Assembly: GCA_011634665.1 (NCBI GenBank)
Contig: WAEK01000017.1
Coordinates: 620,001 to 684,000 of the forward strand
Length of the DNA: 64,000 bases
DNA from: Mortierella sp. BCC40632
Lineage: Eukaryota; Mortierellomycota; Mortierellomycetes; Mortierellales; Mortierellaceae
Reading direction: 5' to 3'
Shown piece by piece: positions 1 to 11,540 of this stretch. A model generated the notes under the pieces. It was not told the DNA's origin, did not search any database, and worked only from the letters and a program-made list of their open reading frames with translations. Made by a program: the position numbers and the translations under genes. Each line of letters opens with the position of its first letter. The first letter of the stretch is position 1.

Positions 1-657
1 CCATGGAAGGTGCCCCGAGTCCATCGATCAAGTTGAATGAAGAGACAAATGGCCAGATGGCTTAAAGCTAGCCCTCTTTCCCTTTTTTTTTTTTTTTTTT
101 CTTCTTTTTGGTCCGCAACCGGAAACGACCTTCAAGAGAAGCGTCTGAAGAAAGAAAACTCTAAAAACAAAACAAAAAAAAACAAGAAAGGAGAGAGGGA
201 GGGAGGTCGATTCATGGTCTCTGTCCAAACTGTATATTCCCTTGATGGAGAAAGAGACCCGAAGTCGACGATAGCAATAGCAGGAGCGACAACACACACT
301 CACACACTCACATTCACACACTCACACACCACAACATCATCAACAACAACCACAGCACAGCACAGCAGCGACGACGAAGATGACGACAGCGCGAGCGCCA
401 GTGACTACTGGGCTCTATCCTCATTTTCTTGCTCAGACAGAGTCGGTCCCTTGGACAGATTTCGTCGTGAGCGTCGAGAGGTGAGAGAGAAGGGGAGAAG
501 ACAACAAAGAAGATGAAGATGAAGAGGAGGAGGAGGAGGAGACAATGGAAAAATCAGGAATAAGAACAAAAATACATCCATGCATTGTTATGACCTCTCC
601 TACCACCGCACTCTCACACACATACTCAACACTCACACTCACACACACTTGACGATC

Positions 658-712
<55 letters not shown>

Positions 713-948
713 ACCACTCATCTAACCCAATCCATTTTTGTCATGACACAGTGCTCCCATCCATAAATCAACATCTCATACCAACCTCTTGCTTTTTTTT
801 TTTTTTTTTTCCTATTCTTTTCTTTTCTTTTCTTTTTTTGGCTTCTGGATTTTATTCCTAGTAGTTGACTACACATTCAAAGCAGAAATAAACACATAAA
901 TACATCAAAAAAAAAAAAAAAATAGTCTCCTGGATCAATGAGCCCTCT
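1..948. other. low-complexity flank downstream of the Tma17-like gene
   Basis: No gene is supported here. The stretch holds T runs (about 82-100, 662-710 and 794-810), CACACTC-type dinucleotide repeats at about 292-330 and 612-650, and GAG repeats at about 520-540. Long open frames on both strands are made of Ser, Lys or Phe runs read through these repeats. It follows the stop codon of the minus-strand gene at 949 and probably contains its 3' UTR. Confidence 0.6.
662..710. repeat. poly(T) tract, 49 nt
   Basis: An uninterrupted run of 49 T, one of the longest homopolymers in the window. It lies between genes. Runs this long are prone to length error in assembly, so the exact count should not be relied on. 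Confidence 0.9.
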
Positions 949-1455
949 TTACAAAAAGACGCCTTCTTCTGATGACTCTGGTCCTACGGATCCTGTTGTT
1001 TGCGGTTCAATAGTTGTAGTAGTGGCCGGGGTGGCCAAGGGATCCGTTGAAGAAGAAGAAGAAGTAGTAGTAGTAGTAGTAGTGTTCTCTGTCATTCCTG
1101 CAAACCCATCTTGCTCCCGTTTCCTTTGAATAGCCCTCTTGATCTCGACACACGTCCGTTCATACTTGACAATAATGACCTTGTTCTCTTCAATGGCCGA
1201 CAAAAACTCTGGATCGACCGTTTCTGGATCTGACATCTCCTCTTTTTCTTGTTGTTCGAGTCGGATAAATTCAAGGATCTCGGCATTGGATTTTTCAAGT
1301 TGTTGGATCGCTCGTTCGAGTCGAGTTTGTTCGTGTTGGAGTGAGGTCAAGTCCAGGGCCTCCAGGACCCGATCCAACGAGGCTGTCGAAAGGGAAGCGA
1401 GGCCCGTTCCGGGAAGAAAAGAAAAGCTAGCGGGCGGAGCTATGGGCAAAGACAT
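949..1455 (-). CDS. Tma17/Adc17-like proteasome assembly factor
   Basis: Single-exon gene of 168 aa with ATG at 1455 and TAA at 949-951. Residues about 25-110 form a helical coiled coil: a stretch reading LERAIQQLEKSNAEI, then an acidic linker (DPETVDPE), then FLSAIEENKVIIVKYERTC. This order resembles yeast Tma17 (Adc17), a roughly 150-aa ribosome-associated chaperone that helps join Rpt6 and Rpt3 during 19S base assembly under stress. The tail (residues about 120-168) is Thr/Ser/Pro-rich, contains a long Thr run and looks disordered. Length and architecture fit the family; the assignment comes from recalled motif similarity, not a search. Another short coiled-coil protein such as a prefoldin-like factor is the main alternative. 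The next gene upstream is also on the minus strand and starts about 4.9 kb away. Confidence 0.6.
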   Translation of the reverse strand: MSLPIAPPASFSFLPGTGLASLSTASLDRVLEALDLTSLQHEQTRLERAIQQLEKSNAEILEFIRLEQQEKEEMSDPETVDPEFLSAIEENKVIIVKYERTCVEIKRAIQRKREQDGFAGMTENTTTTTTTSSSSSTDPLATPATTTTIEPQTTGSVGPESSEEGVFL

Positions 1456-2045
1456 TCTTTTGTTGTTGTTGTTGTTGTTTTTCTCTCTATTTATTTTCTT
1501 TCTTTCTTTCTTTCTCTTGCTCTTTCTTTCTTTATTAGTGTATCAGGAAGAGAAAGAGGAGGGTTAACTAGAGATGGTGATGGTGGAAAGAGAGTGGAAG
1601 GACAAGAATGAAAAAGAGATCTTTTTCTTCTCATCTTTGTGACTGTGGACTCTCCTCTCTCTCTCTCTCTCTCTCAAGAGAGAGAGACGCGTAGGCTTGT
1701 TGATCTGATGAGACAAGTTATGTGAACGAGATCTTCCCAGTCTGTTTACGCAGCATCTTGTTGCAATGACGATGCTGCGGTTAGTGTCTTCGACAAGAGG
1801 ACCCCGACCCTATTATGACTGTTTCGGTCTTGTTTTTTTGTCTGGAACAACACAAGTAATATATTTCTTTCTGCCAATGCGTCAGTGCGTTCGGGACCAC
1901 AGCAAAAAACTCGTGTTCTGGACCAACCAGTTTTAAAAGTCTGCTCTGTCAGCTAATCTATCGACTTGTGCTTCTTTTAATGAGTTGTCCTTTTAGCCAA
2001 ACTCTCAACAATATGAAATTTTTTTTTGGGGGGGGGAGGGAAGGC
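1456..2045. other. intergenic region, 5' of Tma17-like gene and 3' of next gene
   Basis: This segment lies between two minus-strand genes. It contains TTTC/TTG repeats directly before the Tma17-like ATG (about 1456-1535, pyrimidine-poor on the sense strand), a CT microsatellite with a complementary AG tract forming an inverted pair around 1652-1690, and a G run near 2029-2041. No further gene was recognised. Confidence 0.5.
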
Positions 2046-5000
2046 TCACATAGAAATATCAGAGGTTCGCCTCCGTCGAACATCCACCCTTTCTTGATAC
2101 CCAGGCGGTAAAGGACCGCCTCGGACAGTCTCCATCAACCAGGTGCCCGCCCTGCATCGACTACACGAAGCCCCTGATGCAGCCATCTCAGATCGCACAG
2201 GCACATAGAAACAGGCTGTACATCGGAAATGATGCTCCAAATACTGAAGTCGGCACGCCGTACACAAAATCGCATGCGTTCCCCACATCTTGGGCAATCG
2301 GATCTCGCCTGAATCCTGAGCATGCTTCCAGGCCGCCTTGTCTGCCTTAGAAAGCTCCAATCGGCAAGACGTACAGTCGGGATTCATCGCATAAAGGATC
2401 GCCTCTTCTTCTGTCATTCCGTCGACTCCTGCACTCTGCCCTTCATGACCTGTGCCATCCCAATGGTATCCTCCTCCAATTGAGTTGCGAGTCCTACGCA
2501 AGACACGCCCTGGCAGGGACTTTGAAGATTTAGGCAAGTTGCTCGACTCGACCTTCTGAGCCTGAAGTTCCTCCAACAACTGAGCTTCTTCTACTTCAGG
2601 CAACTTGTTTTGTTGTTGTTGTTGCTCCTTTCCTCCTTCTCCTGATTTTGCCTTGTCAAGCCACTCTTCGTCATCCCTCTTCTTCTCGTCGTCCTCAGAC
2701 TGCTCCTTGCCCTTTTCCTGCTCTCGTTCGCGTCCTTCCGCTTCTGCCTTGGCTGCACGCTTCCTAGCCAAGGTATCCCGGCGTTTTTGGGCAATCACCG
2801 CCATCGCAGACTCGAAAAAGTTGCTTCCTTCTGTCGCCACAATAGTACTCGAGAATGATCTCGCCCTCGCTCTCGTCCGTCCTCCAGACTCTGGAGCATT
2901 GATGGCTGTAGCTGAGGTTGGTGTCGTTGAAAGTGATGAATTGTCCACGCCTGTCGAAGACATGGTCGCTCGGGTCGATGGGAAGTGATTCGATGGCGCA
3001 GAAACTGGAGTAGTTACAGATGTCTTTCTGGTCCTGCCCAAAGTAGCCGAAGGGACTATAAAGCTAGCATGTGATGTAGACATTGATCGACCAGACGGAG
3101 CATGTCTTGACAATAGTGGTAACGCCTCGGACTTGGCTTCCTTTACCATAGTAATATCATGATCTCTGCTCTTTCCTTTATCCTTCTCATTTATGTCGTT
3201 GTCATTGTCATTGTCGTTGTCATTGTTGTTGTCATCCTTGTCACTGTCCACGTCAGAAGAATCAATGACCTCGTCCTCCTTTCTGGTGTTTCGACCTCGG
3301 GACCAAACCTTCTTTTTGCGTCGGACTGGCTCTTGGACAGCAGTCATAACAGACAAAGACCCTGTGGTTGAGCTCCGCTGAGTTGAAGCCCCAAAAGTGG
3401 TACTGGTATAACGACCCTGAGACGTTTCTCGTTTGAGTTTCTGATTCTTTGCCATCTGAGATGCTGAAGAACCCAAAGTTTTGGACCCGGGTATTCTTCC
3501 TCCGCGGCCAATCTTTCGTGAGTCCACCTTCCCCAACCGTCGATATCCTTTGCCACGATATCCTTTGCCAGTGTCGTCCTCTTTGTCGTCTTCCTCATCT
3601 TCCTCCTCGTCATCATCGTCATCATCGTTGTTGTCATCATCATTGTTGTCGTTATCGTCATCGTCGCTATTGCTTTCATCCTCACTCGTATTGTCCTTTT
3701 CACTGATATGATCGCTAGAATAGGTCCTGTCTTCATCCTTCTTGGATCGTCTGCGAAGATGGTTTGCTGTAGTCTTACGCATGGATGAAGTCTTGGATCG
3801 TAGAGACACTGGTGGTGGCGTGGACGAGGTATGGCGAGACGAGTTCTCGGCGCTTTCCACGATTGCTGGCTTACGCCGTCCCCTCCGCTGGATACCCTTT
3901 GCCACCATCGATCTACTGCTGTTTTCATCCGAATCTCCTGTGCTCTCATGATCATCATCTGCAGCACTGCTTCCGTGACGCCGTCCCTTCCGCTTGACGT
4001 TTGCTGAAGGCTCAGACTCGCTCTCTGGACGCGATTCCATTTCCTGGTCCTCATCTACAATAGAGTCTTTGCGGTCCTGCTGCCGCCTGCTATATAGGTC
4101 CTCGTCTTCTTCACCAGACTCCATGTCCTCACCATCGTCAATAGAACTGGCTTTGCTGTCCTGTCTCCGTCTCCGGCGTCGTCCCTCTTCAATTTTTCTC
4201 CGGCGCTTCTGTTTCAGAATCAAGTCTAGATCGTCATGATCCAGTAGCTCCGCCGCCTTCGCCTCGCGACCTCCCACCTTCTCAGCCACCAGGGCCCTAC
4301 TCCGGGTGGTTCGGGTCGGGATTGAGGATCGTGTCACAATTGACGAACTGGCACCTCCTCGTCCGCCACGATGGCTTCCGGTGGAATAGGTGCTCCTGGT
4401 GGTATGGACCGGCGCTACTGTTGTTGTCTCGACACCATTGGTATTAGGTAGGCTATTAACTGTTGTATAACCGGCCCCCGCCGAGGAGCCGGTTATTTTC
4501 CGGGATGTATGGCCCGCACTCGACACAGAGTCCAGATCTCTATCGTCGTCCAGCTGTTGTTGTTGTAGGGTATATTGCTGACGCGCTATTGTGTCCTGGA
4601 CAATCTCTTCCAACAATTCTAGATCCCGGTCGTGTTTGCCCAAGATCTTGTTGACGACACACTCTCGAGTCGCAAAATTTTCCCAGGTCAGTGGCTCAGG
4701 TCGATTCTCGAGCATGGCCACCAACGATTCAGTTGAGTTGGCATTAGAGGGTGTGTATGGGAAGGACGCTGTTGGTGAAGCTAAGGATCGATCGTCGACG
4801 CCTTGATCAAGGTCCTCCTTTCGGAGACGACTAAAGTTTCCTCGAGTCTTTCGCTCCGTTACCAGGGGATCTGGACTCGAGCGGTGGTACCCGTCTGTCT
4901 TTCCTGTTACCAAACTCTCATCTTGTCTCGACAAGGACTCTCGCCGGGTTGGATGTTGTGCTGTATTAGACTGGAGAAGTCGATGAGAAGTGTATCCAGT

Positions 5001-6370
5001 TCGTCCTGACTCAATCGAATCTTTGACCTTCTGTAGATCCTGTTTTGCCAGAGAGTCCTTTGCAACATTCTCCAACTGTTGTGTCAAGTCAATCTCCTGT
5101 AATTTGTAATCCTCAACGTTCTTGAGAATCTCGACTTGGAGTAGGTCACCGTTCTGCTCTCGTTGGATTTTCAAGGTAATGCCAGGAATACGACTGACGA
5201 CTGAAGGGTGAACAGGGATAGCCTGTTTCCGCTTTCTTCGTCCTGCGGTATTTGTGGAAGACAAAGAAGGCTGAATTGGCGTCATGGTCGATGTTGTCAG
5301 GGCTGAGGGCGAGGATGCCCTTGAGAGAGTTAAGTCTACACAGCCCAGCAAAAGATACAAAAAAAAAAAAAAGAAAAAAAAAAAAAGAACAATTAGTCGG
5401 AAAGGATGATTCACCATTTTTTTTTTTTTAAAAAAAAAAAAAATCGTCTCATTCAAACACTAGTCCACATACCATTCCGATCCACTTGTTGAGGTTGTTC
5501 CCATGCATCCGAGGGTGTGATCCGTGGTGAGGGAGTCAATGGAAGGGCTGGTGAACTGGAAATGGACCGCTCATTCGATTCTAATCGACGAATGCCGAGC
5601 CCATGCAGTTGAGATGTGGAATTGGGTCCCTGAGAATGGCCATCATTGGATGGTACCACTCTTTGTTGCTGTGATGACCTCAAATCCTCCTCGCCAGTTC
5701 CACTAACATCACTCATACTCTTGTCCGAGCGCTTCCTGGACCGCTTCAGGTTACGCGATATTAGACTGGTTGGGTCATTGCCACCGTTTTCTGGCTCTGT
5801 TGACGCTGCGGACACCGATGTGGATAGAGGAGTGGAGGTGTAGTGTGCTGCGCCTGCGGACGCCGTCAACGAATTAGTAGCCTTGGACCTTTGGCGGAGC
5901 AGCGCTGACTCTTGGCCGACAACGACCGCTGCCGCTGCTGCTGCTGCTGCTGCTGAGGATGAGGCCGAAAGGACAACGGGTGGTAGAGTTGAGTTGGCGC
6001 GTTGTGAACGATTTGAAGGGTGGTCGGAAGACCGATAGTGTTGCTGAGGAAGAGTTGACTGGTGTTGGTAGTGCTGTGCGCGTCTTGACTTTTGCTTCTG
6101 AAGCTTGGCAAGACGTTCGAGTTCTTTGCGCTCGCGGATCAGGTTCTCCTGCTTTTCGAGCTCGACCTGGAAGAGGTCTGCGAGTTGCTCGTGCTCGTGG
6201 TACGAATCCCGGATGCGCTGGAAGGCCCTTTGAGAAATGGCCTGGGCGCGATGGCTCTTGTGCTCGTCTTCGGGGTTGTATACATGATAGGCGATGTTGG
6301 TGATCGGCAGATTGTAGACAGAGTTCGACTGCATGATCGACGGTAGGATGTGGGCGACAGCAGCAAACAA
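2046..6370 (-). CDS. large disordered protein with C-terminal Cys-rich (zinc-type) module, unrecognised
   Basis: Two exons, 6370-5473 and 5335-2046, joined by a 137-bp intron (donor GTATGT, acceptor TGTGTAG). The join keeps the frame (...VDRN-D-LTLSR...) and gives 1,395 aa; starting at the internal Met (codon 13, nt 6334) would give 1,383. The N-terminus reads NSVYNLPITNIAYHVYNPED, then a charged helix (residues about 50-115) with heptad-like spacing. Exon 2 opens with a basic patch and a block reading HPSVVSRIPGITLKI, followed by a coiled coil. Long Ser/Asp/Glu/Arg/Asn low-complexity segments follow, including NLS-like RKRRRK. The last 120 residues carry four CxxC pairs (CTSC, CTAC, CTAC, CSRC), suggesting a zinc-binding fold. 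A nuclear chromatin or transcription role is plausible but is inference. I do not recognise the family. The intron carries A/T homopolymers. Confidence 0.75.
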
Positions 6371-9300
6371 GGGGAGTGAAGGTGAGTGAGAGAAAGGAAG
6401 ACAAGAGCGGATAGAGTCGGAGAAGGGAAGGAAGAGGAGGAAGGGGGTGGGGGGGAAGAGGATTAGGCTGGTCCGCTGTGGGGATTAATGCTATAAAAGA
6501 ACACAGAGAGTAGAGCACAGGGATGGTAAATATGAGAGTGAGAATGAGGAAAGAGAGAAGGAAAGTAAGAGAAAGAGAAATAAAAACAATAAGAGTGAAG
6601 GCAAGTAAGAAGAAGAAGAGAGGAGGAAGAAGAGGAGGGAGATGGGAGAGGAAGGAGATGAGTAGAGGAAGAGGAGGATGGTCCAAGGATAGAGACAAGG
6701 TGAGAGTGAGAGTGTAGGTGTGAGCGAGTGAGTGAGTGAGTGAATGAGTGAATGAGTGAGGGAGAGAGAGGGAGAGAGAGGGAGAGAGGGGGAAAGAGCG
6801 AGTAATGAAAGAGAAAGAGAGAAAGAGAGGGAAATCCATGACACGTAGAACAAATACACGAGTCCAAAAGTGGGCTGCCCTTGGGGAGCGACCTTTTGGC
6901 TGCAGCGCGGGCTGAGAGCTCGATTGTATGGGGCCGAGTACTCAGTCGAGTCGAGGGTCCCTCTCCTCCCTCCTGTGCTCTCTCCCTATCTCTCCTTCGC
7001 TCCGCTGGTCATCTCTCTCTCTCTCTCTCTCCCACACTCCGTCTGTCGGGTCTGTCTCGCCTCCAGATGCACATCAAAATTTGAAGTCGGGTTAATTATA
7101 CTGGTAACCGTTGGTTCTGGCAACTTCTCTCAGTCACTTTCCTCTCACCCATTCAACCATCTTCACTGCCTAGTTTCCAAACTGTCCATTGCATTCCCAC
7201 ACATTTATCTACTCACCCTCTCCACTAGACCTCTTTGTCGTCAGAGCCTTACACTCACACGCACACGCACACGCACACACACACACACTTTCTCTCTCTC
7301 TCACTCACTTTCTCCCCCCACTTTCTCTTGCTCGGCGCTTCCACTGTGCAATTTGCTATTGCATCACATAAGATAAACACAAGGCGCAGACAACAGCGCT
7401 ATTCGCAGCAACGGTACCAAATAGAGCCCTCAGCGCTGGTTGGACGTCTACCGAGCGACCACAGGGTTGCTTCATTTATCGAGCAGAGATGAGGGTGCGC
7501 ACGAGTCCTACCGGCTGCAGACGCAATGATGAACAGCACATGTGTCGCACCAGTCCAATTCTCTCGGCAGTCTGCACTGCCTGTCGATACCAAACCACAG
7601 AAGGCGCCTTTAGTCAGATCTTTTTGTTTGTTCGCAATAGTTGGCAACCATGCAGCATGCAGAGAGGATGTGCTGTTGGACACTTGAGCGGACAGAGTCC
7701 GTCAAAGAAAAGAAAAAAAAAAAAAAAAGTCGAGAGCGCAAGGGGAAGGGAGCATCGAGAGGTGAGAACACCAGAGAGGCACCGCCAGGTACTGAAGGAA
7801 ACAACACAAAGCAACGGGCAGAAGAGACAAACTGTTCCCAAAGTAGCAGGAGGAGCGAGAGAGAGGACGGAAGTAAGAGAGCGCGAGAAAGAGTAGCGAA
7901 TGAATCGATGGGGGAGGGATAGAGTGAGGTTCTTCTTCTTCGCAACCAAACACGAGAGCCCATTCCACTGCCCCTCCGTCCCATCCGTCGTCACCTTTTT
8001 CGCCCACCGTGCTCTTTTTGCCTCTCTTATTCTGCTCTCTCAATCTCGACTTCCTCTGGGCCTATCCACGATAAGGGTCGAAGTCGATGAGGCCATGCAG
8101 AATGCAGAATAACAATATGGGCTATCGGTCTGCTTCAATCCGCAACCTTCATTCTCTTCTTCCATGCCGCCTCGCATCTGTGATCTTGAGTTGGCTTTGA
8201 CTCCCCAAACGCGCCTGCACTCCTTGGCCTCCCACTGGATTGGTAAAACGAGTGATTGGGACGACTCGGCATGGCTCCGAGGCATGGGTATGGCGTCTGC
8301 ATTGCTGCTGTTGTCTAAGGGACCCCCGTCCTTTCGCCGCGAACGTTGGACTCATAGTCAAGACTAGTGTCCTTTTTCCTGCTCCCTTTCTCTTTCTCTC
8401 TTCCAATCCGCCTTCACCCTTTTTTCAATCTTCTCGCCCCTTGACCCTTAGGCCTACTTCACCCCTTCCCCTGTAAAAAACATGTTGCCTTCGCCCATCT
8501 CCACCATCTTGACGCATTCGCACTTGTCCACGCGCACGAATACAAGTCATGGTACAAACTTCATCTCTTGAGTAGCGAAAGAGCCGGACCCTTACGCCAG
8601 TAATGTCCCTGTGAACGGGCCTTCTGCGCGACTCTTACTGCTGTTCTCTCTTCCTCTCTGTGCCTTGCCTAACCTATCACACCTGTGACCATTTGTTGCG
8701 TCGGCACCGCACATCCCTTGAACAGGATATAAAAAAAACAACAACAACAACAAAGGCAGCCCCTTGGCTCCTGGTTGTTGGTCACCCTGTGGTCGCTCAT
8801 GTTCCTCACACCATCCCCGGTTCGCACGTCGCATCCAATCATGTTCCCTTTTTGACGTTGAGATCTCGTGACTAAATGGAGAAACCCCAACCGCCAAGCC
8901 CACACCACAATAATCGTCCCCGCCGCTTTCTTTTCGTTTCTTCTTTTCTTTTTTTCTTTCTCGAGTTCTTCATAGCATAAAACTTGTGTGATTGAAGAGA
9001 CATGCCGGTGTTAAAACAGGAGTAGGGTAGTAAGAGGCAGTACAAAAACCAAAGTATCGAATACAGGATGTTGAATACAGAGAAACAAGAGATGGAGGAT
9101 ACATATCGGAAACAAAATAAAAAAGAAGCAGAAAAAGCCTTTGCTGTATCCTCCGCTTGGCGCCAATTTGGTCGCTAAAGCACTATTGGCAAGGACAAGG
9201 ATGGCCCTGAGTTGCCACTTCAGCACGGAGCAGATGTTTTGGCGCTAAGCAGTAACAAAAAGAGGTGGACTGACTGCACTGTCCACTCCAAGGAGACAAG

Positions 9301-10104
9301 CCCACAGGTGAAGATCAAGTCGATTCTTGATGGTATTGGGAGTCTTTCTCTTTGAACAACAAAGAGAGTAAAAAGAGAGAAAGATAAAAAAAAAAAGAAG
9401 AGAAAAGAAAAGAAATCTCTCACCAGATCCTCACTCCAACTCCTCCATTCTCATTCCTCGGATCGCCTCAGTGATATGAGACGCGTAGAGGACATACCTG
9501 GTTATAATCTGTTGCCAGTGAAGCGATTGCAATCTCAATATTGCTGACTTGACACTCTGGTCCTGTCACACACAATCAAGACTGTGTTCAATGTCTATTG
9601 GAGGGGGGGAGAAGGGTCTAATTGGCTCAGTGCTCAATGTCTTTTGTCCCAGTCTTTCCCACCAAAAGTGAAGGAGCAAACCACGGGAAGGGATTCCTCT
9701 CCCCGCTCCCCCAACCACCGCCGCTCTCCTCCTCTCCCCCCTCTCCCCATATAGTCCAGACCGTTGAAACCCTCCAGCCACGACGATATCCCATCTCATT
9801 ACTATTGCCCCCTCATAGGCTTCTCAACGTCATTTGAATAGCCAAGAGTTGCCCATACGAGGGTAAGCAAAGAACGGTAACGGGGTAGTTGTGAAGAGAA
9901 TAGGCCAAGGGAAAAAAAATCGGGCGTCTCGGATGTTATGTACTTTTTGTGCCTTTCATTGCATGCCCAGACTGTAGAACCCCCTTCTCCTTGCCAAATA
10001 TGAAATGAGCCATGTTCCCATATTCACCAAAGCCCTGTTATTTTTTTTTTTTTTTTTTGCCTTTGTGAGGGTGAGGGGATGAGGACGAGGAGAAAGGAGG
10101 AGGA

Positions 10105-10150
10105 AGAGGAGGAGGAGGAGGAGGAGGAGGAGGAGGAGGAGGAGGAGGAG
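10105..10150. repeat. (GGA)n microsatellite
   Basis: A nearly perfect trinucleotide tract of about 15 units, purine-rich on the plus strand, with imperfect GGA/GAA units extending left to about 10081. It lies in non-coding DNA and produces spurious poly-Ser and poly-Pro frames on the minus strand. Confidence 0.9.
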
Positions 10151-11415
10151 GGGGCATCAGTAATCGATTTTGACCCAAAGGCAAGCAAGTCTCGGGAAAG
10201 AAATGCCTGACCAAACAAGATATAAGAGAAGGAAAGAATAGGAGTATGTTGCATGAGATATTCATCTCGAATGCAAATGGACACAAATCTTCAGTTTGTT
10301 ATAAATGTAGTCTGCCAACTGTTTGCCTTCTTTCCTCCCTCTAGTCCCCTCCTCGCCCATGGGTGAAGTGAAAAATGAAGGCGGATAAGACGCAACTCAA
10401 AGTAACCAAAGTGACATTCGGCATTCGACTGTTGACCCAAAAAAAATAAATAAAATAAAAAAATAAAAGTTGAAGAAAGTCTAAAGAGATGTGTCTTGGC
10501 TCCTTCATGTTAAGGTATCGTCAGACAGCATGGATAGGGTCGAATAGATCGATAATAAGAATGACGAAATGAAAGAAAGAAAGAAAGAACGAAAGAAAGA
10601 ACGATTTTGGCAAGGCTATTGAAGCCGGATCCTTTTGCTTTCTAGAATATCATAAAGGCGCCCATGGCAGGACAAGTCGTAGGAAAGCAAAGACCGGAGA
10701 TCTTCATCCTAGAAAGTAGCGTTCCTAGGACTAAGCATCCTTGTGAAGCAACCTTTTTTTTTTTTTTTTTTTTTTTCTCAAGTGACCCGACGGGGAGAGA
10801 GAGAGAGAGAAAAAAAAACGCCACCTTTTGAGTCCATTTGCCTTTTTTTCCTTACCTGGTCCCCTGCCAGAACAAAAAAAAGGTATTTTTTTGTGGCCTC
10901 TGAAGCAAAGGCAGGAATGGGATGGTCCAATGCCCTTAGACCGTTCTCACTGCGTTCTGCTTTCGGTGCTCAGGGTCCTGTGCTAAGTATCCAGTATCCA
11001 GCTCTCGATGTTCTGCGTCCGACAGTCCAGTGCCCTAGTGTCCAGAGTCCCGATGTCCGTATATATCCGGTGTTCCGTAGACCGAAGGCTATAAAAGGAA
11101 GGAGGAGAGAGAGAGAGAGAAGAGAGAGAGAGGGAGAGAGACAGATAGAGAAAAGAGAGAAAGAGAGAGATGAGGCTGATAGAGCAAATACAGAGCAGCT
11201 GTGTGAGTAGGGTGGGGTGGAAAGGTGAAGGTGGAGGAGGAGGAGGAGGCTGAGGAGGCGAGGAGGAGAGAGAAGAGAGAAGAGAGAGAGAGAGAGAAAA
11301 TCTTTTTTACGCTTTCGCGGTCCCCATTGCGTTTTATACTTTTCTTTCCGCCGTGACGAATGCGCCGATGCCCGCGCGCTACGCCACTCGTCTCCTTTCC
11401 TTTCCTCGCTCTCGT

Positions 11416-11540
11416 TCTTTCTTTACTTTCTTTACTTTCTTTACTTTCTTTACTTTCTTTCTTTCTTACTTTCTCACTTTCTCACTTTCTCATTTTCTCA
11501 TTTTCTCATTTTCTCATTTTCTTACTTTCGTAATTTCTTT
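11416..11540. repeat. TTTC-based tandem tract of about 8-9 bp period
   Basis: Tandem TTTACTTTC units pass into TTTCTCAC and then TTTCTCAT units. The tract is pyrimidine-rich on the plus strand. It resembles the CT-rich leaders that precede real genes in this window, which is the only reason to suspect a plus-strand transcript downstream. Confidence 0.8.

Noticed and set aside
6371..6839. Minus-strand Ser/Leu-rich frame extending over the start of the 2046-6370 gene
   Set aside because: It derives from GAGT/GAGA repeats in the leader and overlaps the real exon in a different frame.
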